64,000 nt of DNA, taken from NCBI GenBank assembly GCA_003313425.1, contig NHZP01000034.1, forward strand, positions 186,001 through 250,000, in the 5' to 3' direction. Below the pieces are notes generated by a model. The model ran no database searches, was not told the origin of the DNA, and saw only the letters and a program-made list of their open reading frames with translations. Of this stretch, positions 21,527-34,209 are shown in pieces; the stretch's first letter is position 1; each line of letters opens with the position of its first letter. Origin of the DNA: Pseudopyrenochaeta lycopersici (taxonomy: Eukaryota > Ascomycota > Dothideomycetes > Pleosporales > Pseudopyrenochaetaceae). The position numbers and the translations under genes were made by a program.

Positions 21527-23040
21527 TTTAACTGCAGGTGAGATTGAACAAATATGGTCTTTGTAGGAGTAATAAACGGATGGGTAGAAGGTTGTGTATA
21601 GGAATGAGAGGCGTCTATTTAAGAGATGTCATGCCGCAGGAGCGAAGCTGGCTAGGATTGGGTTCGGGTAAGCGCACATGCCCAGGTCTGTTGCAAGTAT
21701 ACGAGGTGCAGTACCTGGAGCAGGGCTGGGAATAATCAAAGATGATTGTTCGCGGATCGGCTCCTAGCAGTCTTAGCAGTAGCACAGCCGAGTATAGCCA
21801 GAGGCATTCAGCTCCTCCTCTAGCCTAGCGCGTGCCACTGAGGGAGTCGACAATTTCCAGCTCACACCCAGAGCAGAGAACACCTGAAGGGGCGCTTCAC
21901 TATCACCTAGGCTTCAATTTGATACAGATGCGAGGCGCAGACTTATCCATGTCTGTGAATGGAGTTGTTTACATGGTTTCGTCCCATCCGGAGTGACTTC
22001 TTCTTCGAGGCCGATTCTGCTGCAGCCACCTCCTCTTTGGACGAGATACTCATATCCTGCGTTGGATTGGCTCACCAAACTGAGCAGGAAATTCCTCTCG
22101 TAGATCCAGTTCTCGCAACACCCGCTTAAGCTAAGAACACTATTCTATCCACTACCCAACGGCCATTTATTCTTCCTTGGTTGGAAGATTTGATCGCCAA
22201 ATTTCCCTAGAGATTACTTTGTCATTATCGGCCTTGCACGGCATGACTTATGCTCACCATTGTAACAACAAGACAGTCTGCCACATAGACTTCGCCTTGT
22301 CACATAGCAGATCACCGATCCCTTCTCTGTTGCCCCTATTCGGCTAGAGCGTGCATTCTTTGGAGCCGAGCATATCCTCTGCTCAGGCAGAAGTAACAAC
22401 CACCGATGCGAGAACGCTCTTGGATGAAAACATTCCCAATATTGATAATTACAATCTGGAATTTCGAAATTCGCAATCAGAAACTCGAGAGTGAACTTGA
22501 GCATACGATTTTGCACGAGTCAACTGTAGCTCAGGAAGAACATTCATATAGGGGGATTCAGACGTATTGTATTAGGTCATTGCTTAAGATACAGTGTTCG
22601 CAACTATGGCAGTATTTCACACAGTTTTCACTGCAGCTGGTCAAGAACGTGGCTTTCAGCTGAGAGCTCGACGGAGGACGTCCACCCCTGTACTATACAA
22701 TATGGAATACGGAAAGGTCAAGTGTGAGGGCGAGAAGCAGTCATCAGGCTTGGATGTCAGCTCAACGGTTTCAGAGGAATCGAATCGGAGTTTTGGAAAT
22801 GCAATATAAATGTTGTTGTGGCACAGCGCGCCCTTGAAAATGCAGCTGCCTAGCCGCCGAGTTCGGTTGGCATCAGCGGTCGAAGATCGGCAGAATGAGC
22901 AAATTCACATGCTGCTAATGGTCGACCATAGGCTTTGAACTTCAAGCATGGAGTGTGCGCGGGACGAGGCTAGTATGGTCGAGTAGGCAACAGCAGCTCA
23001 TAGTCTCAAATGTACAGTCGGTCCCTGCGTAACGAGACAC
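21527..23040. other. Intergenic stretch without a recognised feature
   Basis: Short open frames on both strands have no family signature. I see no repeat shared with other parts of the window. The first part presumably holds the ligase promoter. Confidence 0.5.
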
Positions 23041-23276
23041 TGTTGTAAATTGACCACTAGACCAAAAAACATGAATCCATGCCTGGTCATAGTGTATGGC
23101 GGTTTATATACCAACAGACACCCTGCGTGCCGAGACGCCACAGACACTCCCCAACATAACAAACGCAACAATAGATCAGAAGAATAGATATTCTCGGAAT
23201 AGTAGCCTTAAGCTATAAAGTCTATTCTCTCCTGATCTCTTTTAGAAATAGGTTCTGCTTACCGTACAATACAACA
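23041..23276 (+). repeat. LTR of a second copia-type retroelement
   Basis: This 236 bp block begins TGTTGTA and ends TACAACA, a perfect 7 bp inverted pair with the canonical TG...CA ends. It has a tttatata box at about 23102. It is followed by tttggtatgagcg (23278-23290), which resembles the tRNA-Met-type primer site at 5993. No coding part of the retroelement follows; within 280 bp a Mutator-like fragment begins. I read it as a 5' LTR whose internal region was lost. Confidence 0.55.
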
Positions 23277-23556
23277 ATTTGGTATGAGCGTCACGCGACC
23301 GCCTCGCTTTGGCTGGCAGTGGGTGCGTCGAAAGCTCATGCATCTTGTCGAAAGGCCGTCAACTTACAGCTTATTATATCGTTATCCTATTCCGAGCACG
23401 GCGCTTGAGCTCGAGAGGTTGTCGTGCTTCTGTGCTAATTCTAAGTCCGCCTGCTAGAAGTGCCAGTGTCGCACTTGATGTGCTGATGATGATGCATCAG
23501 GAAGAATTCATGATGAGCAGAAAAGTTGTATTGTGTGTGTATTGTGCCTTGGTGTA

Positions 23557-23931
23557 GGGCTGCTCAGATTTGTCTCCCCGTTTTTGAGATTTGTCCCCCC
23601 TTTGAGATTTGTCCCCCGCGCTAGTGTTAGCGGAAATTATTCACTCAACCTAGCCTAGCGCGTAATCTATGAACGCGACACCGTCGGCACGAAAACAGCG
23701 CGTCTTCGTAGCACGCAGGATCATGCACGGGCGACTGTGGTATTGAGGTTATTATCAGTCGTCTATATTTCAGCATGGAAGATATTACACCTCCTCCAGA
23801 TCTTATTTACGACTCCTATGAAGAAGCATATGAAGCCCTCAAGACTCATGGCATGCAGCATGGCTACGGGTTTGTCCTTAAGCGGAGTAAACCTCACAAT
23901 TCTAATGTTAAAACACAATATTACTATCATA
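23557..23931 (+). mobile_element. Mutator-like element, 5'-terminal fragment
   Basis: About 375 bp are nearly identical to 56215-56585, the left end of the large Mutator-like element. The shared part comprises the terminal gagatttgtcccc repeats, the leader, the start codon (23775) and the first ~50 codons of the transposase (MEDITPPPDLIYDSYEEAYE). Similarity stops abruptly at about 23931, so no functional protein is encoded. One terminal repeat unit is mutated (ctcagatttgtctcccc). Confidence 0.9.
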
Positions 23932-24104
23932 AAACCTGAAGTATACGAATACTGCATCGTGGACGGTATCACCTATGTATCATCGATGTATCAGGTCAGT
24001 GTTTAAAAGGAGAGAGAATAGAACCAACGAACAGTACAATTAATTCTGATCCACGATCATGACCAAAAAGATTCATTAAAATTCTGACAGATTTTGGCAG
24101 ATTT

Positions 24105-24850
24105 ACTAGGGAAAAGTGGCTCGCTACGCCGTCTGGCTCGTTACGCCGTCCATCTCGGTATGATGTCAGCCACTACTGCAGCACGAACGTGTTCCACCAC
24201 TCAACCGGCAGCCCCACCAAATCAACGCCTTACTCTGTACAATTACTCCACGACAGCGAAATAATTTTATAACCGATAAATGGACGAGCTAGTCTGCCTG
24301 CGTCCACTCCACACTGATTTCGTTTGTGTCCTTGAATATGACATTTGCTGCACGTTGGTAGTGCTCGCTGACGTACCTTCCTGAAAAATTCCACCTCCGA
24401 CTCCAGAGGTACGTTCGCTGCAACCAGCCCTGCGGTCATGCAGCAGCTCGTGCCGCTTCCTGTCTTCCGCTAGCTGGCCGCACCATCTGTGCAGCACTGA
24501 GTGCATTCAATAGCTGCCCATGCCTTCTGTCGCCTCAGCGAGCGAGTAGCGACACAGTAGCCCTGTTGCCTCGACAATCTCTAGCTCGTTTTCTGCGATC
24601 CTATGCAACCATGCCGGAATGTTCATCTCTTTTGCTGGGTTCAGTGCTCCCGCAATCAACCCGTACCACAGCTCTCCGCTGTCTAAGAAACCCCTCAGCT
24701 TCAGCAGCCACCTTCAGCAGCAACCTCGCCTCCTCGCTCTGCCTCTGCAGCTACTCGTACGATATGGTCCAGGTTGTCAGCACGCTTCGGTCGCCGTACC
24801 CCTCCAGTGAAAAGCGGTCTTGCTTCTTCATCAGACGCCCCTAAGTTTGG
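24105..24850 (-). pseudogene. Probable pogo-type transposase relic, 3' end
   Basis: The minus strand carries a CCHC knuckle, CSKCHIQGHKRNQC, near 24330 in a 69-codon open piece. This is comparable to the knuckle that ends the intact pogo transposase at 18.4 kb. Upstream codons are broken by stops and frame changes. Near 24110-24160 the repeated ggctcg(c/t)tacgccgtc units look like a transposon terminal repeat. No matching second end was found. The assignment to pogo is an inference from the knuckle and the terminal-repeat style. Confidence 0.35.
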
Positions 24851-25550
24851 TTGTAGTGCTTTGTGTACGTCGACGCGGACACGTTTGTCTCGCGCATATA
24901 CGAGCCAGCTTGAGTGAGGGCGAGAGGCAGTCCGCTGAGGAGGTTGAGAACAGTGTTGGCGTCTGTCGAAGCATTGTCAGCGATGACGTCCACGACTTTA
25001 CGCACATACTCTCTCTACCTCAACCACCCTTCCGTGCAACATTATAAGTCTATCTCACTGGTCCCTACCTGCCAATTGTTTAATGTATCGAGCGACAACT
25101 TTGTGTAGGGATGTTGTTCGCCGAGGATTTGTTCGCGCAGCTGGAAGCATGCCTTCATGAGAGAGAGGGCCTCCTCGTCGAGGCTTTGCGACTTCAACGT
25201 GAAGGCGAGATTGGCCGAATCTCACTAGCCCTAGTAGAGCCATATTAGTATTCTTTAAGAGCGTTATGCTTGTATGAACGCCGATGCCGCTACACACTTG
25301 GGCAGCATGGACGTTCGGGAGTTGGCATCCACCATTAGCGCATTCCACATGAGCAAACATGTTCGGAGCCTCGGGAGTTGCGACGGGATGGAACACAACC
25401 TAGTTCAGGGCTGCGCCACAGCAAAGTAGCCTCGCAGCCTACTACACGAGGCTCAGCCTCACCACCTTCAGCATCTTGAGCGGCCGCACTGTAGCCTGCG
25501 TAGAATACTCAGACTGTAAGGGATGTATAAATGTTTCTAAATGCCACTGA
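24851..25550. other. Intergenic stretch without a recognised feature
   Basis: Open frames up to 113 codons exist on the minus strand (25055-25396) but show no domain. Nothing else was identified. Confidence 0.45.
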
Positions 25551-25604
25551 TTGAAAGTTACTATCGAATCCAACATCTTAGCCTTTATAATATTCGAAAA
25601 CATC

Positions 25605-26384
25605 ATGCGCAATTACAACAATCACTTACAAGGACTCCCACTAGAGCTGCGCAACAAAATCTATGAGTATATTATCGGTGATCTGGCCCGTCTTACAATC
25701 CTCCCTGGCCCCCAAGCATGCGTGCTCGATACACTCCGTAGACGGCTCCCGCACTGTCTTCTTCTCAGTCACCAGATTATGGACGAAGCAGCGATGGCGT
25801 ATCTGCATCACACCCTGCAGATCATAATGGATATCAAGACTCCTAATCCTAGGGCTCTACTATCAGCAGCTCCAACCGATATGGTCTTTAAAACTATCCG
25901 TCATCTCGAATTCACGGAACCTCAAACTGAATATTATACTGATCGCTCTGGTTCCACATCCGCCTCATTCTCCGTGCACGATGTTCTTCTGCGCTGCCCG
26001 CAACTCTATAGACTTACAATACCCTTTACGGCAACAACGTTTCTTGCGATAGATAACGTGACGCCTCAGTATCGCCGCCAAATACACAAGGAGATCGATC
26101 TGGACATTCGTTTCGGCCGCATCTTTGCACACAGAGGTCTTCAAAGGCTTTGCCTGATTTGCACCGATGCACCCTATGATAAGCGAGGATATCCCCCGGC
26201 TCCAGATTACCTCAAGTTTCAGCCGTTTGCGGAGTGGTTCCAGCGAGAAGCCAGAAGCAGAGGGAGTCATATCATACTCGATCTCGACATCACCCCAGAG
26301 GTGAAGTACGTCAATAGTCCGGAGTGTGTGAGGCGCAGAATGGGTTGTATAAGGTGGATTCAGTGGTATGACTTTTTTGGGTGA
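25605..26384 (+). CDS. 2EXR/F-box-like fungal protein
   Basis: The first ATG in frame is at 25605, giving 259 residues. The N-terminal HLQGLPLELRNKIYEYII is the typical start of fungal F-box-like or 2EXR-domain proteins, which are numerous and lineage-specific in Dothideomycetes and relatives. A middle segment (TIRHLEFTEP, LLRCPQLYRLTI) resembles the strand and helix pattern that follows the box in these proteins. No signal peptide or membrane segment is seen. The frame is intact and intronless. A role as adaptor for ubiquitin ligase is possible if it is an F-box, but many such proteins have no known function. Confidence 0.7.
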   Translation: MRNYNNHLQGLPLELRNKIYEYIIGDLARLTILPGPQACVLDTLRRRLPHCLLLSHQIMDEAAMAYLHHTLQIIMDIKTPNPRALLSAAPTDMVFKTIRHLEFTEPQTEYYTDRSGSTSASFSVHDVLLRCPQLYRLTIPFTATTFLAIDNVTPQYRRQIHKEIDLDIRFGRIFAHRGLQRLCLICTDAPYDKRGYPPAPDYLKFQPFAEWFQREARSRGSHIILDLDITPEVKYVNSPECVRRRMGCIRWIQWYDFFG

Positions 26385-27355
26385 GCGTCGATGCTCACTC
26401 TCAACGAGCAGACAGAGACGTTTGCGGTTTTGAACTATGAGTACCGCAGTATATTGTCACATGGAACTAGCGCAGATGAGCTTCTCGGCGCCTGTGCTAG
26501 TAGGAGATATAATGTAATTACTTAACTAGAACGAAACGGTCCAGCATTAGTAGCTTAAGTTAGTTAGTTCGTGACTTTTGGTAGTATTCAGAATCGATAT
26601 CTCGCCCTCTATACTAGCGGTGGCGATGTACCAGTTATATGCCACCTCTGCCGATCGCACAATCTGAAGGCGGTGCATGGCCGTAATAGAATTCACACAC
26701 ACACATTCTCTCACTAGCGTGGGGCTAACAGCAAAGCCTACACAATGGGGTAAGTCTGCTCCAAGTTGGTGGCTTGATTCACGCGGGAAAAGTGTTGCGC
26801 AGTTGCTGAACAATAGCGGCAAGCTCATTGGCGAGAGACTCGGCATTGTGGGACAATGGTCAAGCTCATTGGTCGGATATTGGACCCATCTGACCCACGC
26901 ACTTGGCCAGTTTCATGCCATGGAGACTTTTTACAGAATGCCATCCAATTGTTGATTCCCTATGGTCGTTTGCGATCTGAAAAAGGGTTGGATAAGGGAA
27001 AGCATTGCTTACGGAGGAGATCTCGCAGATAACTACGGCTTACTGTTGTTGTTGTTATTAATAATAGCTCTGAACGAGTCTATTAGGCTCCGAGGAGGAC
27101 TGGACCACGATCTCGATCTTGTACCTTGCCTTGGTCCGATGACACGATGCCGTTGCCAGAATGTCCGTGCCCTTCCCACCATCAAAGCCGCAAGCCCCTC
27201 TAGCTGACTCTCTTCCCCTCAGGTTCCCATCGCTCGAATGATGGGCTCATGTTCCTGTCAAACGTTCGCGAGTGGCGCTTCATCAATCGAGATAACTACT
27301 CGACTTCTTTCTAAACAGAACGCCTTTCCTAGTCTCGGGTCATCATCTACTCAAA
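26385..27355. other. Intergenic stretch upstream of the SAM-HMG gene
   Basis: No supported gene. It includes a short CA run at 26694-26704 and a gttgtt/attaat low-complexity patch near 27048. The last few hundred bases should hold the promoter of the gene at 27356. Confidence 0.5.
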
Positions 27356-28800
27356 ATGTCCGGCCTGAGGGAAGCATTAGAGCGGTTAGGACTGTCCCAA
27401 TATCTTGAGGTTTTGATCGCCGAAGGTTTTGATACCTGGGAGACGCTACTAGATATTAGGGAATCGGATCTGTGAGTCGCCGCGGCCTTTCCTACGCACG
27501 AAGAAGTCACATATATTCTAGAATTTCTCTGAGCGTCAAACTTGGTCATCAAAAGGCATGTACCATCTATCTCTTCGTCTTCAAAACTCCCGTCTTCACC
27601 ATAAAGATCTGACAACTTTACCACACTAACTTTGGCATATCAACAGAAGCTTCAGCGGGCCATTGCAGAATCTCGGGGTCATGCCCACAATTACAGCCCT
27701 CCCAACACTCTTAGCAAAGATACCGGTATTTGTGGGCCCTACCGAAACGACGATTTCCCCCCGAGTCGCAAAGGGAGGCAAGGGGCCACGTCTGCACATC
27801 GTACTACCGGCTCAAGCACGAGACGAAAGTATAGGCGACGTCCCAAAGTCAGTATGGTCCAAGCGCGTCATGTTCATGCTCTCTACCCTTGAAGGGTTAC
27901 TAACCTTGTTCAGCCGGACGAACATGCACCGGAACGACCTCCAACTGCCTATGTGCTATTCTCCAACCGTTAGTGGTTATCCTGATCTATACATCTAGTG
28001 AGATTGACAAGAGGCAGGTGTAAGGAGGTCACTAAAGAGCCATGTTTTGACTTTTGCAGAAACTGCAAAAATTGTTGGTGAACAATGGCAAAGTTTACCG
28101 GCAAAAGCTCGGGAAACTTATCGACACCAAGCCAACGCTGGGAAAGTAAAATATCATGCTAAAATGGCAGAGTACAAAAAGTCACCCGAGTACGATGTAT
28201 ACCAAAAGTATCTCGAGGAATTCATGGCGAAACACACTGCGTCACGCAAAGGTTTGTTGAACAGCCGCTTATCAGTGTTTGTGACTTAGGGTAGCAGGTG
28301 CAGAAGACATACGTTCTAAGTCGGGGACCCAGATAAGTACTTCGACACGAACCGGGACCCGCGAGTACGGCGGCCGATCGTCAAATAGCATAATGAGCTT
28401 AGATGAATCGAACTCCTTTGCAATGGGTCACAATCGAGCGGAATATTCCTACCTGTCAGAATCAACATCTCCGGTAACGCATTCCTTGACAGGATTGAAC
28501 TCCACTCGCATAGCCGATGCTAGCTCACCCATATCTACATCGCCATGGTCTGCTACTCTGCACCAAACAATAGGACCTTTCTTTCCATCTAGTAATGCTC
28601 CGTACTTCTCCCGGATTTTACCTCTACCAGTGCAAAGTCTCGAACCTGCTTCTTCCGCGCTCGATCGACTCGCTCAGTTCTCTTCGCATACGCAAGAGCC
28701 CATAGGACTCCGTCCTCTGTCCTCATTTGCAGCACTGTTAAGAGCTGGGGAGCTAGCCAGAATCGCCCACGAAGCTATGAACAAAGCCAGCCCTCTCTAA
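27356..28800 (+). CDS. SAM domain plus HMG-box protein, six exons
   Basis: Exons: 27356-27471, 27522-27555, 27647-27847, 27914-27968, 28018-28251 and 28298-28800, totalling 380 residues with all phases consistent. Residues 1-60 form a SAM domain (ALERLGLSQYLEVLIAEGFD, then LSVKLGHQKKLQRAI). A basic stretch, RRKYRRRPK, precedes an HMG box that begins PDEHAPERPPTAYVLFSNR, is split by an intron, and continues TFAETAKIVGEQWQSLPA. The C-terminal 170 residues are Ser/Pro-rich and low in complexity. Introns carry good branch sites (tactaac in intron 3). Intron 2 uses a GC donor (aaag/gcatgt); a GT donor 4 bp on would create a stop. SAM-HMG proteins are presumed nuclear DNA-binding regulators. A SAM-only relative lies at 55217-55426. 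Confidence 0.85.
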
Positions 28801-29114
28801 GCTATCATTATTCCAGATTCGTTCGGCATCGGTAGTTAGCAATACATAGAAAATTCATCGATCCAAGATAGGGATGTCCGACGGGCTGAAATGCGCCGCC
28901 AGATAGAATTGAATAAACTTGATGTCAAATTCCCGGTCCCACGTCGGCTCCGATCTCTTATAGGCTGCCCAGTCTTATTGCGCCTTCGACGTCATCGCTG
29001 TTCAGGTCAGCTGAACGTATTGAGGCCCTTCGAAGATGCACGACCCAGGCAAAGCAGAAGACGAGGGGACATAGGAGTTGTTTGGACATACAAGCCTATC
29101 CATGTTAGACTGTC

Positions 29115-29696
29115 TTATAACACCGACTCGGTACGTACGAGAAGTATGCTCTGGTAAAGTTGGGCACTTATGTTTCCATCCAAGCGCAAGTGAACGTAGA
29201 GGACCATGGCGCCACACAGCTGGCAGAGCGTCACGATCGCGTTTGAGGCAATAAGTCCAACCAACAAGCTTATGTAGTTTGAATTACTTCCCGCTGACCA
29301 TTTGTGCTCGTACAGTCTCCAGCTTGACACTACTGAAGAGAGGAGTGCTGGAACGGTAAGGTACAAGAAGGAATTGTATGCGTGCTGTGTAACCTTTTCC
29401 CTGCTCTAGGTAAGTAAAGGGACATTACACAGTTTCGAATGGGCCCTTACTTCACCGAGTAGATGAACTCAAGTGTTGTGATGAGCGTGAAGATTGCACA
29501 TATGAATGGAGTAGCCCAGCTAAGAGGAGCTAAGCTGCGCACAACCTGAGCGAGCTGGCCACATCGTGAGTTCGAAGGACAAAAATCAAACGGCGGCACT
29601 AACGTTGATGGTTGAATAGATTTGAAGAGCACTGAAAAAGACTGCCGCTAGCCAATAGACCTGACCGCCTGGGGCAATGCCGAGGCCGAGATTCCT
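29115..29696 (-). CDS. Small four-helix membrane protein, 5' end uncertain
   Basis: Three exons read on the minus strand: 29696-29604, 29545-29451 and 29400-29115. They join to a continuous 157-codon frame, with consensus donors gttagt and gtaagg and cag acceptors. The product has four hydrophobic segments: VYWLAAVFFSALQIYS, ATPFICAIFTLITTLEF, FLYLTVPALLSSVVS and ISLLVGLIASNAIVTL. This is a MARVEL-like layout. The frame is closed by a stop just upstream of 29696, so the start codon must lie in an earlier exon that I cannot place, or the gene is 5'-truncated. Function unknown; probably an integral membrane protein. Confidence 0.55.
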
Positions 29697-31469
29697 TTAT
29701 GAATTCCCGCATCCATCGTGGCTAGTAAATCTGCTCATCAGCTACATCACGATCAATCATGTTTATGCATGCCAAGCGTGGTATATCGCGTACAAGAAGT
29801 AGTTGCTGGACCTGCAGGTTCCGAAGGAAGAAGTGCGATGAAGGGCGGCCACACTGCCGAAACTGTTAACTCCTTGGTCTTGCCTGTGAGGGGTATGGGG
29901 TCAGACTGAGATGGTCAGCCCCTGGAACGCCTGTTGAGGCCTGTGATCAGCAGAGTGGGTGTCGTGTGAAGGACAAAGTTGGATTGAGAGCTGAGAACAA
30001 CGCTTCGTCAAAGTTGGCCGTCTCGGAACCCACTACGACCGCACGTAACACAATTCTCTTGCGATATCTTAGTCAGGAGGTGTTCAACTCACTTTCAGAG
30101 TTTGAAAGGGAAGTTCTATACGACTGTAAGCTGTTCTCCTTCTCGATAATGTCACAGGCTCCCACGATGCTGACAAGGGGATAGTTGCCGACTGGGGTGC
30201 TGCCACGCTCTCCTCAATAACTATGCCCGAACCTGCTGATCGATTCCAAGAGAATCTCAGCTACTGTGCAGAATCGAACCCGTTTCTCCTGAACAGTGTG
30301 ACATCAGATTACGTTGGATCCCAAGCATGCTCAATATGTAGATGAGTACTATGGCTGGAGCATTACGCAATTTCGCAAACACTCGCGGATCCAGAATGCC
30401 TTCATGATGAATCGGTGCCGTTTGCTGGAGTATTGCTAAGCACCATAAGCGTATGCAAATGATGATCTCTTCAGTAATAGTGATTCTAACCTACAACAGA
30501 TGCACCGCGCTATGCCTTGGACGATACATTTAAACGGTATCGCAGGTATATTCTTAAAAGAAGAAGTTTTTGACGCACCATCTGAAGATACAAAAGGCCT
30601 TGTCGCTTTGATTGGTGTTCTAGATCTTCCTACCCATACGCTTTGACGCCAAAGCAAGCATATGCATCTATGGCATAGATACTGCCAAGAAACGGCTTAA
30701 AGTCAAAGTAAGTTACCCCTAATATATTCCGATACAGGTGGTGGCTGACAAGGAAACCCATCAGTGACTGCATTGTGTGTATTGTGACTGTTAAGTAAGA
30801 GTTTGCGCTCCGTCGTCGCTCCCGTATTACGGTGTCGCGGCTAGATGGCTATTGCTGTGTTCGGTAAACGTGTCATGTTGTGTAACTTGCTCGCAAATTT
30901 TGTCGGTCTGTCTGTGCCGCAGCCGGGTGCCAAATCGATGCGGGGGGATGCGTGATGGCCTGTAGAGACCAGTGCGGCCACTGCAGATGTGTGTTGATGC
31001 TTTTGTGATGGGTTTTCCAAAAACTGTGTTCTCGCTGTTTTGTCATGTTTATGTTGCGCGTGCACCACGCGCGCCAAGACGGTATATGAACCCGGTGGCT
31101 GCATGGGTCGGCGAAGTCAAGCTCTAATCATAGCGCCCTTATTAACATCAGCCAATCAAATCGCGAATTGGGAGTGATGGACAAAGGGCTCGTCTTATAG
31201 TATGCGAATTTGCGGTCGGTCATTTCTCTGATTGGGCGTCCTTGAAGAAGGTTAGCGCTCACCCTCTTTAGGGGTAGCTCAAAGCACACCAATCGATTGA
31301 TGCTGCGCTAAGAGCGCAATCCTTTATCATCCGCTTAACCCGTCTGCCTCGCCAAGTGTTACCCGGCCATATCTGCATATCTGCCTCTAGCATTGGCATA
31401 ATCCAACCCAATGGGTTTCTTCGTTCATGGTGTGACTGCTCACAGGTTTCTCGTTCAATAGAGAGGAAG
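29697..31469. other. Stretch without a supported gene
   Basis: Several open frames of 60-90 codons exist on both strands, none with a recognisable domain. No repeat shared with the rest of the window was noticed. Confidence 0.45.
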
Positions 31470-31824
31470 ATGAATGATTCGAGTCTTGCGCGTTGCGGTG
31501 AATCTGTTCGTCAGCATTTGGGAAGTTCTGAACTTGAAACCCACCTTACTGAGGTATGGCAAACTCTACCTTCCTTTGCAATCCAATTAACTTCGCTAGA
31601 TGCTAGACAGCTCTGGACTCATCGCTGAGTTCTCCGAAGCCTACGGACGACGAACACACGAAAACAAGCGTATCAGCAGTATACATCAATCACTTCCGAC
31701 ACTGGAAGATATAAACGATATGCTGGAGCAAAGTGAACAAATTCTTATGTCCCTCCAGCGCGTGCGAGATATAGTCCTCAGTCATCAGGACAAGACTCTT
31801 GCATTCGCGACCGAAAGATCCTGA
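31470..31824 (+). CDS. Small hypothetical protein, two exons
   Basis: Exons 31470-31553 and 31600-31824 encode 102 residues. The 46 bp phase-0 intron has GTATGG at the donor, attaac as branch site and CTAG as acceptor. The second exon is helical and charged (TLEDINDMLEQSEQILMSLQ), suggesting a coiled coil. I do not recognise the family. The clean intron and helical periodicity favour a real gene over chance. Confidence 0.45.
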
Positions 31825-34209
31825 TTTTTTGGAAGACGGGCGCAAATATGGTAGCTAGAGCAGGTATGGTCTCCTAGTCTAAGGAGAGTTGAAAAAGAGC
31901 GCTGATAGTTGGCAACAGAACAGTGAGAACAGGAGAGATTTCAACAGGCGTACTAGTAGAACTGTCACTTATTCTCCTAGATTGGCATATAGCTGGAAAT
32001 CCTCGGAAGAAACATGGATGCGAAGCCAGAGAGAAGACCATACGTATCCGTCTAAACATTTATTTTATGTACCCCTTGAGTTCTAAAGTGGTCTAATCAT
32101 TGCGTGAGCAGCTACCTACAGTAACTGTCGCACTGTAGGTGTTAACCGAACAGTGAAAATGATTGGGATACGAGGCACAAAGTTAAGATGGTTTTTTTTT
32201 GTGATTGTATTTGTGTGTACGACAATGTATGTCGTCTGTTTAGAAGAGATGGCACAAGTCTCTGAGTCTTTTATGAAGACATCACGTGGACTGCTAAGTG
32301 AACTACTGCCCTTGGCCAATGGCGTGCGACAGTAACACTTAGTCAAGGTTAAAGTATCTGTCCTAGTCTCGTCTAAGACTTCTGATTAGTTGATAGTTAC
32401 CTACTGCCTATACATGATCTAGGTAGTTGGCCTAACTTACTGCCATGCATTATACTTTTAGTCATAGTTATCCAAAGGAGAGGCAACAGCTCTCATCAGG
32501 CCAGTTGGGCTCCTGTGGTCTGTGCCCTACAGTCGCTGGCGAATGCGGCTTCACCCTTGCACACAGCTACAACACCATTTCGCGCCGATCTGCCGGAAAG
32601 GGCAATTGGCCCACATTCCGTACCCCTCGCATGCTCGCATGCATTGTCGTACGGTTTGGATTTCCTCCTTGACCCCCAAAATCTTCCCTCTCAGCCTCGC
32701 TACTCTATAATAAGACGAACAGTGGAGGCGTTGTGCTTGCAGCGGAATTAATATTGTGTGCAGGGGCGTGTGAACCACGACACGGCGGAATGTGAGAAAT
32801 GCGACAGCCCCACCGAGCACAGGACATCTTTCCGTGAACAGTTGCAAGACTTACCCAATGCCGATTAACTGTGTTCTGAAAGATTGTGCGCGGGTATATC
32901 GACGAGGTATATAGCTTAACTCTGCCGAAGAATAGATGGGGTTGACGGCCTCCAACGACTGTTGCGGCAAGAATAAGGTGGACGCTATTCGGCTGCCCTA
33001 GAACTGATATTCGGCTGCCCCAGTCATCGTGTACGCGGTAGTTTTCACGCTACGCGTGCAGCCCCGCGCTAGCCTTCAAATAGTATAGGATATCAATCAA
33101 TAAATATTACAAGAGAGGAGCATGAATGGGCTGGGAGTGGGTCAAAGAGGCTCGGGCCATTGAGGCTCATCCAAACAGTCTTTACAGCGTATCTATATAA
33201 AATCCTGACCAGCCAGATAGGCAAGAATGGCATATGGCCACTCTAAGCCCTATACAGCTTGTCGGCATGGTGACGGTTGATCAAACTGCTTTCAATGGCG
33301 AAGGCGGAAGACTGCCCGGCGATCCGCGTCACTAGTGCGCCACAGCAGCGCGGGCTTCGCTAGGTTTTCTCCGCCAATGTTAACATCCCTTAGGACGGAC
33401 TATCGTAGAAATTAGCCGACGTCTAACAGCAGCACTGCTGGTGACTAAACTGTTGTAGACAGGCTAGCACGCATACCTGGTGCTGTCCAGCGCTGTAGTG
33501 TTATGCTGCCAGCAACTCTCCGCTGCAACCGCCAGCGTTCAACGCAGATGCCAGAAACATCAGCCTCACAGCAAGCGACCCGTCCGTTGATATGCCTGCT
33601 GACCTGTGAGCGGACCGCCCACTTTAGCACAAAATTTCAAGCATCTCTTCTTAGCCCTGTAATCGCCAGTCTGGCTGTTCTTTTCCACACAGGCGTCTGC
33701 ACCTTCTCTAGCTCTACAATCTCGCAGCCCGCTATTTGCTGCTCACCAGCTTTTGACTTTTTTCACGGCACATCACCGGTTTCCATTGACTGCGAGCTTC
33801 CGCGCTGCAGACCGTGGCTTACTCGCCGGTGTTCAGACGCTCTCTGCATCGTTGCCCCTCAGCACAGACATCCCACGAACACACTGTTTGGAGGCCTGCT
33901 GAAGGTACGCTTTCCCCTCAGCCTGAAATCAAAGGCCTAAGTTGACGTATGTGCGTCGTAGGCAGTATTCTTTGCATTCGGTCACCCTTTGTTTACGGTA
34001 CCAAGCTCGAGCTTCACCTAGCTCTACGACAGCAGCTACGGTAGCACCACGACTCTCACAAGCTGGACACTTTTCCTGGACTGGCTCACTACTAAATCCC
34101 GGTCCTTCCAACCCTTGATCGTTTTCGGGTGACCGCAAATGTGCCGTCAATGTCTGTGGTGACACCTGCACGACAATTGAGCGTGTCCGCAGAGACCGAC
34201 GCAAGCAAA
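31825..34209. other. Intergenic stretch with one possible small membrane ORF
   Basis: The only notable open frame is 32159-32335 (+), whose product has one hydrophobic span (FFFVIVFVCTTMYVVC) but no known family; it could be a chance ORF. Positions 32336-32430 share a diverged segment in inverted orientation with 43430-43572. Other frames (33445-33940) lack signatures. Confidence 0.4.

Noticed and set aside
27343..27624. 93-codon minus-strand ORF over the SAM exons
   Set aside because: Antisense shadow of exons 1-2 of the SAM-HMG gene; no domain of its own.
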